In this document: one piece after another, positions 63,630 through 64,000 of the stretch | Numbering within the stretch: the first letter of the stretch is position 1 | Layout of the letters: the number at the start of each line of letters is the position of its first letter | DNA from: Pseudomonadota bacterium | GTDB taxonomy: Bacteria; Pseudomonadota; Alphaproteobacteria; Dongiales; Dongiaceae | DNA length: 64,000 bases | Reading direction: 5' to 3' | Assembly: GCA_021792365.1 (NCBI GenBank) | Contig: JAJYUT010000001.1 | Location: forward strand, 806,001-870,000 | Made by a program: the position numbers and the translations under genes | The notes under the pieces: model-generated | Told to the model about the DNA's origin: nothing | Database searches by the model: none | What the model saw: only the letters and a program-made list of their open reading frames with translations

Positions 63630-64000
63630 ATGACCGATACGACGGAAACACCGACCCGCAAGCCGCTGAAGCTCTCTTCCTCGGGCAAGCTCGAGCTGAA
63701 GAAGACGATCGACGGCGGGCAGGTGAAGCAGAGCTTCCCGCATGGCCGCTCCAAGGTCGTCGCGGTCGAGGTGAAGAAGAAGCGCACCTTCGCGCCGGGC
63801 GCGGGCGGCAAGATGGAGGCCGTCAGCGAGTTCGACGCTAGGCTCCACCCGCAGGCCGAGCCGACCGCCGCCGAGGCCGCCGATCACCATGCCCTGACCG
63901 CCCATGAGCGCGCCGCCCGCCAGAAGGCGCTGGAGCAGGCGCGCAAGGACGAGGACGTTCGCAAGATCGAGGAGATCAAGCAGGCCCAGGCAGCAGCGGA
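63630..64000 (+). CDS. infB: Translation initiation factor IF-2, N-terminal part (3' end outside window)
   Basis: At least 123 residues from ATG 63630; open to the window edge. MTDTTETPTRKPLKLSSSGK, LELKKTIDGGQVKQSFPHGR and SKVVAVEVKKKRTFAPGAGG are the conserved IF-2 N-terminal opening of alphaproteobacteria, then a charged Ala/Glu/Lys helix. The GTPase domain lies beyond the window. Last visible gene of the rimP-nusA operon. Confidence 0.93.
   Translation, partial: MTDTTETPTRKPLKLSSSGKLELKKTIDGGQVKQSFPHGRSKVVAVEVKKKRTFAPGAGGKMEAVSEFDARLHPQAEPTAAEAADHHALTAHERAARQKALEQARKDEDVRKIEEIKQAQAAA

Overview
This is a 64 kb piece of a GC-rich alphaproteobacterial chromosome, probably Rhodospirillales or a related order. 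The case rests on the rimP-nusA-ylxR-infB order with an alpha-type NusA, IalB-family proteins, a TIGR03032-type protein, an mltA/smr/XRE-regulator neighbourhood, and many 4-base ATGA/GTGA/TTGA gene overlaps. No integrase, phage, plasmid or CRISPR signature was seen. Coding density is high. Both strands also carry long antisense open frames caused by GC bias, and these are not reported as genes.

Layout. 1-4.2 kb: 3' end of mltA, then lutABC (lactate oxidation), an Smr nuclease-like protein with an expanded repeat in its active loop, and an XRE regulator. 4.3-8.0 kb (minus): a 909-residue ABC-type protein with eroded ATPase motifs, a cyclic-nucleotide-binding protein and a small methyltransferase. 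8.3-15.5 kb (plus): four glycosyltransferases, a histidine phosphatase, a NodB-like deacetylase and a membrane protein, with three copies of a REP-like palindrome between the genes. 15.5-21.6 kb: a complete peptide-type ABC importer. 21.8-30.6 kb: a secreted serine protease with TPRs, a lipoprotein, a GST, two LysR regulators, a decayed MFS pump gene, a probable Fur-controlled protein of unknown function, and a cyclase-TPR protein. 30.7-44.7 kb: a patchwork of small metabolic and stress genes (phhB, two SDRs, GNAT, a RES/Xre toxin-antitoxin pair, a Rieske oxygenase, AI-2E permease, PhyH, YHS, a second cyclase-TPR protein, an arylsulfotransferase-like protein, and a divergent OsmC/TetR pair with clear operators). 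44.8-49.3 kb: tRNA-Ala(CGC), yggT, yggU, folD, a J-domain protein and argG. 49.3-53.8 kb (minus): htpG, then a DUF559 gene flanked by inverted repeats and overlapping an Lgt-like membrane protein, which overlaps a COG1964 radical SAM enzyme. 53.9-60.6 kb: two IalB paralogues bracket a TIGR03032 protein, an Lrp regulator and a large autotransporter. 60.6-64 kb: promoter and leader hairpin of rimP-nusA-ylxR-infB, with infB running off the window.

The best candidates for undescribed biology are: (i) the overlapping Lgt-like / COG1964 radical SAM pair, related to archaeal tetraether lipid synthase and possibly a lipid-modifying module; (ii) the DUF559 cassette bounded by inverted repeats; (iii) the glycan cluster next to an ABC-like protein that appears unable to hydrolyse ATP in the usual way and carries a threefold internal motif; (iv) the Fur-box-controlled CxxC protein. 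Function calls come from motif recognition by eye; no database search was run.
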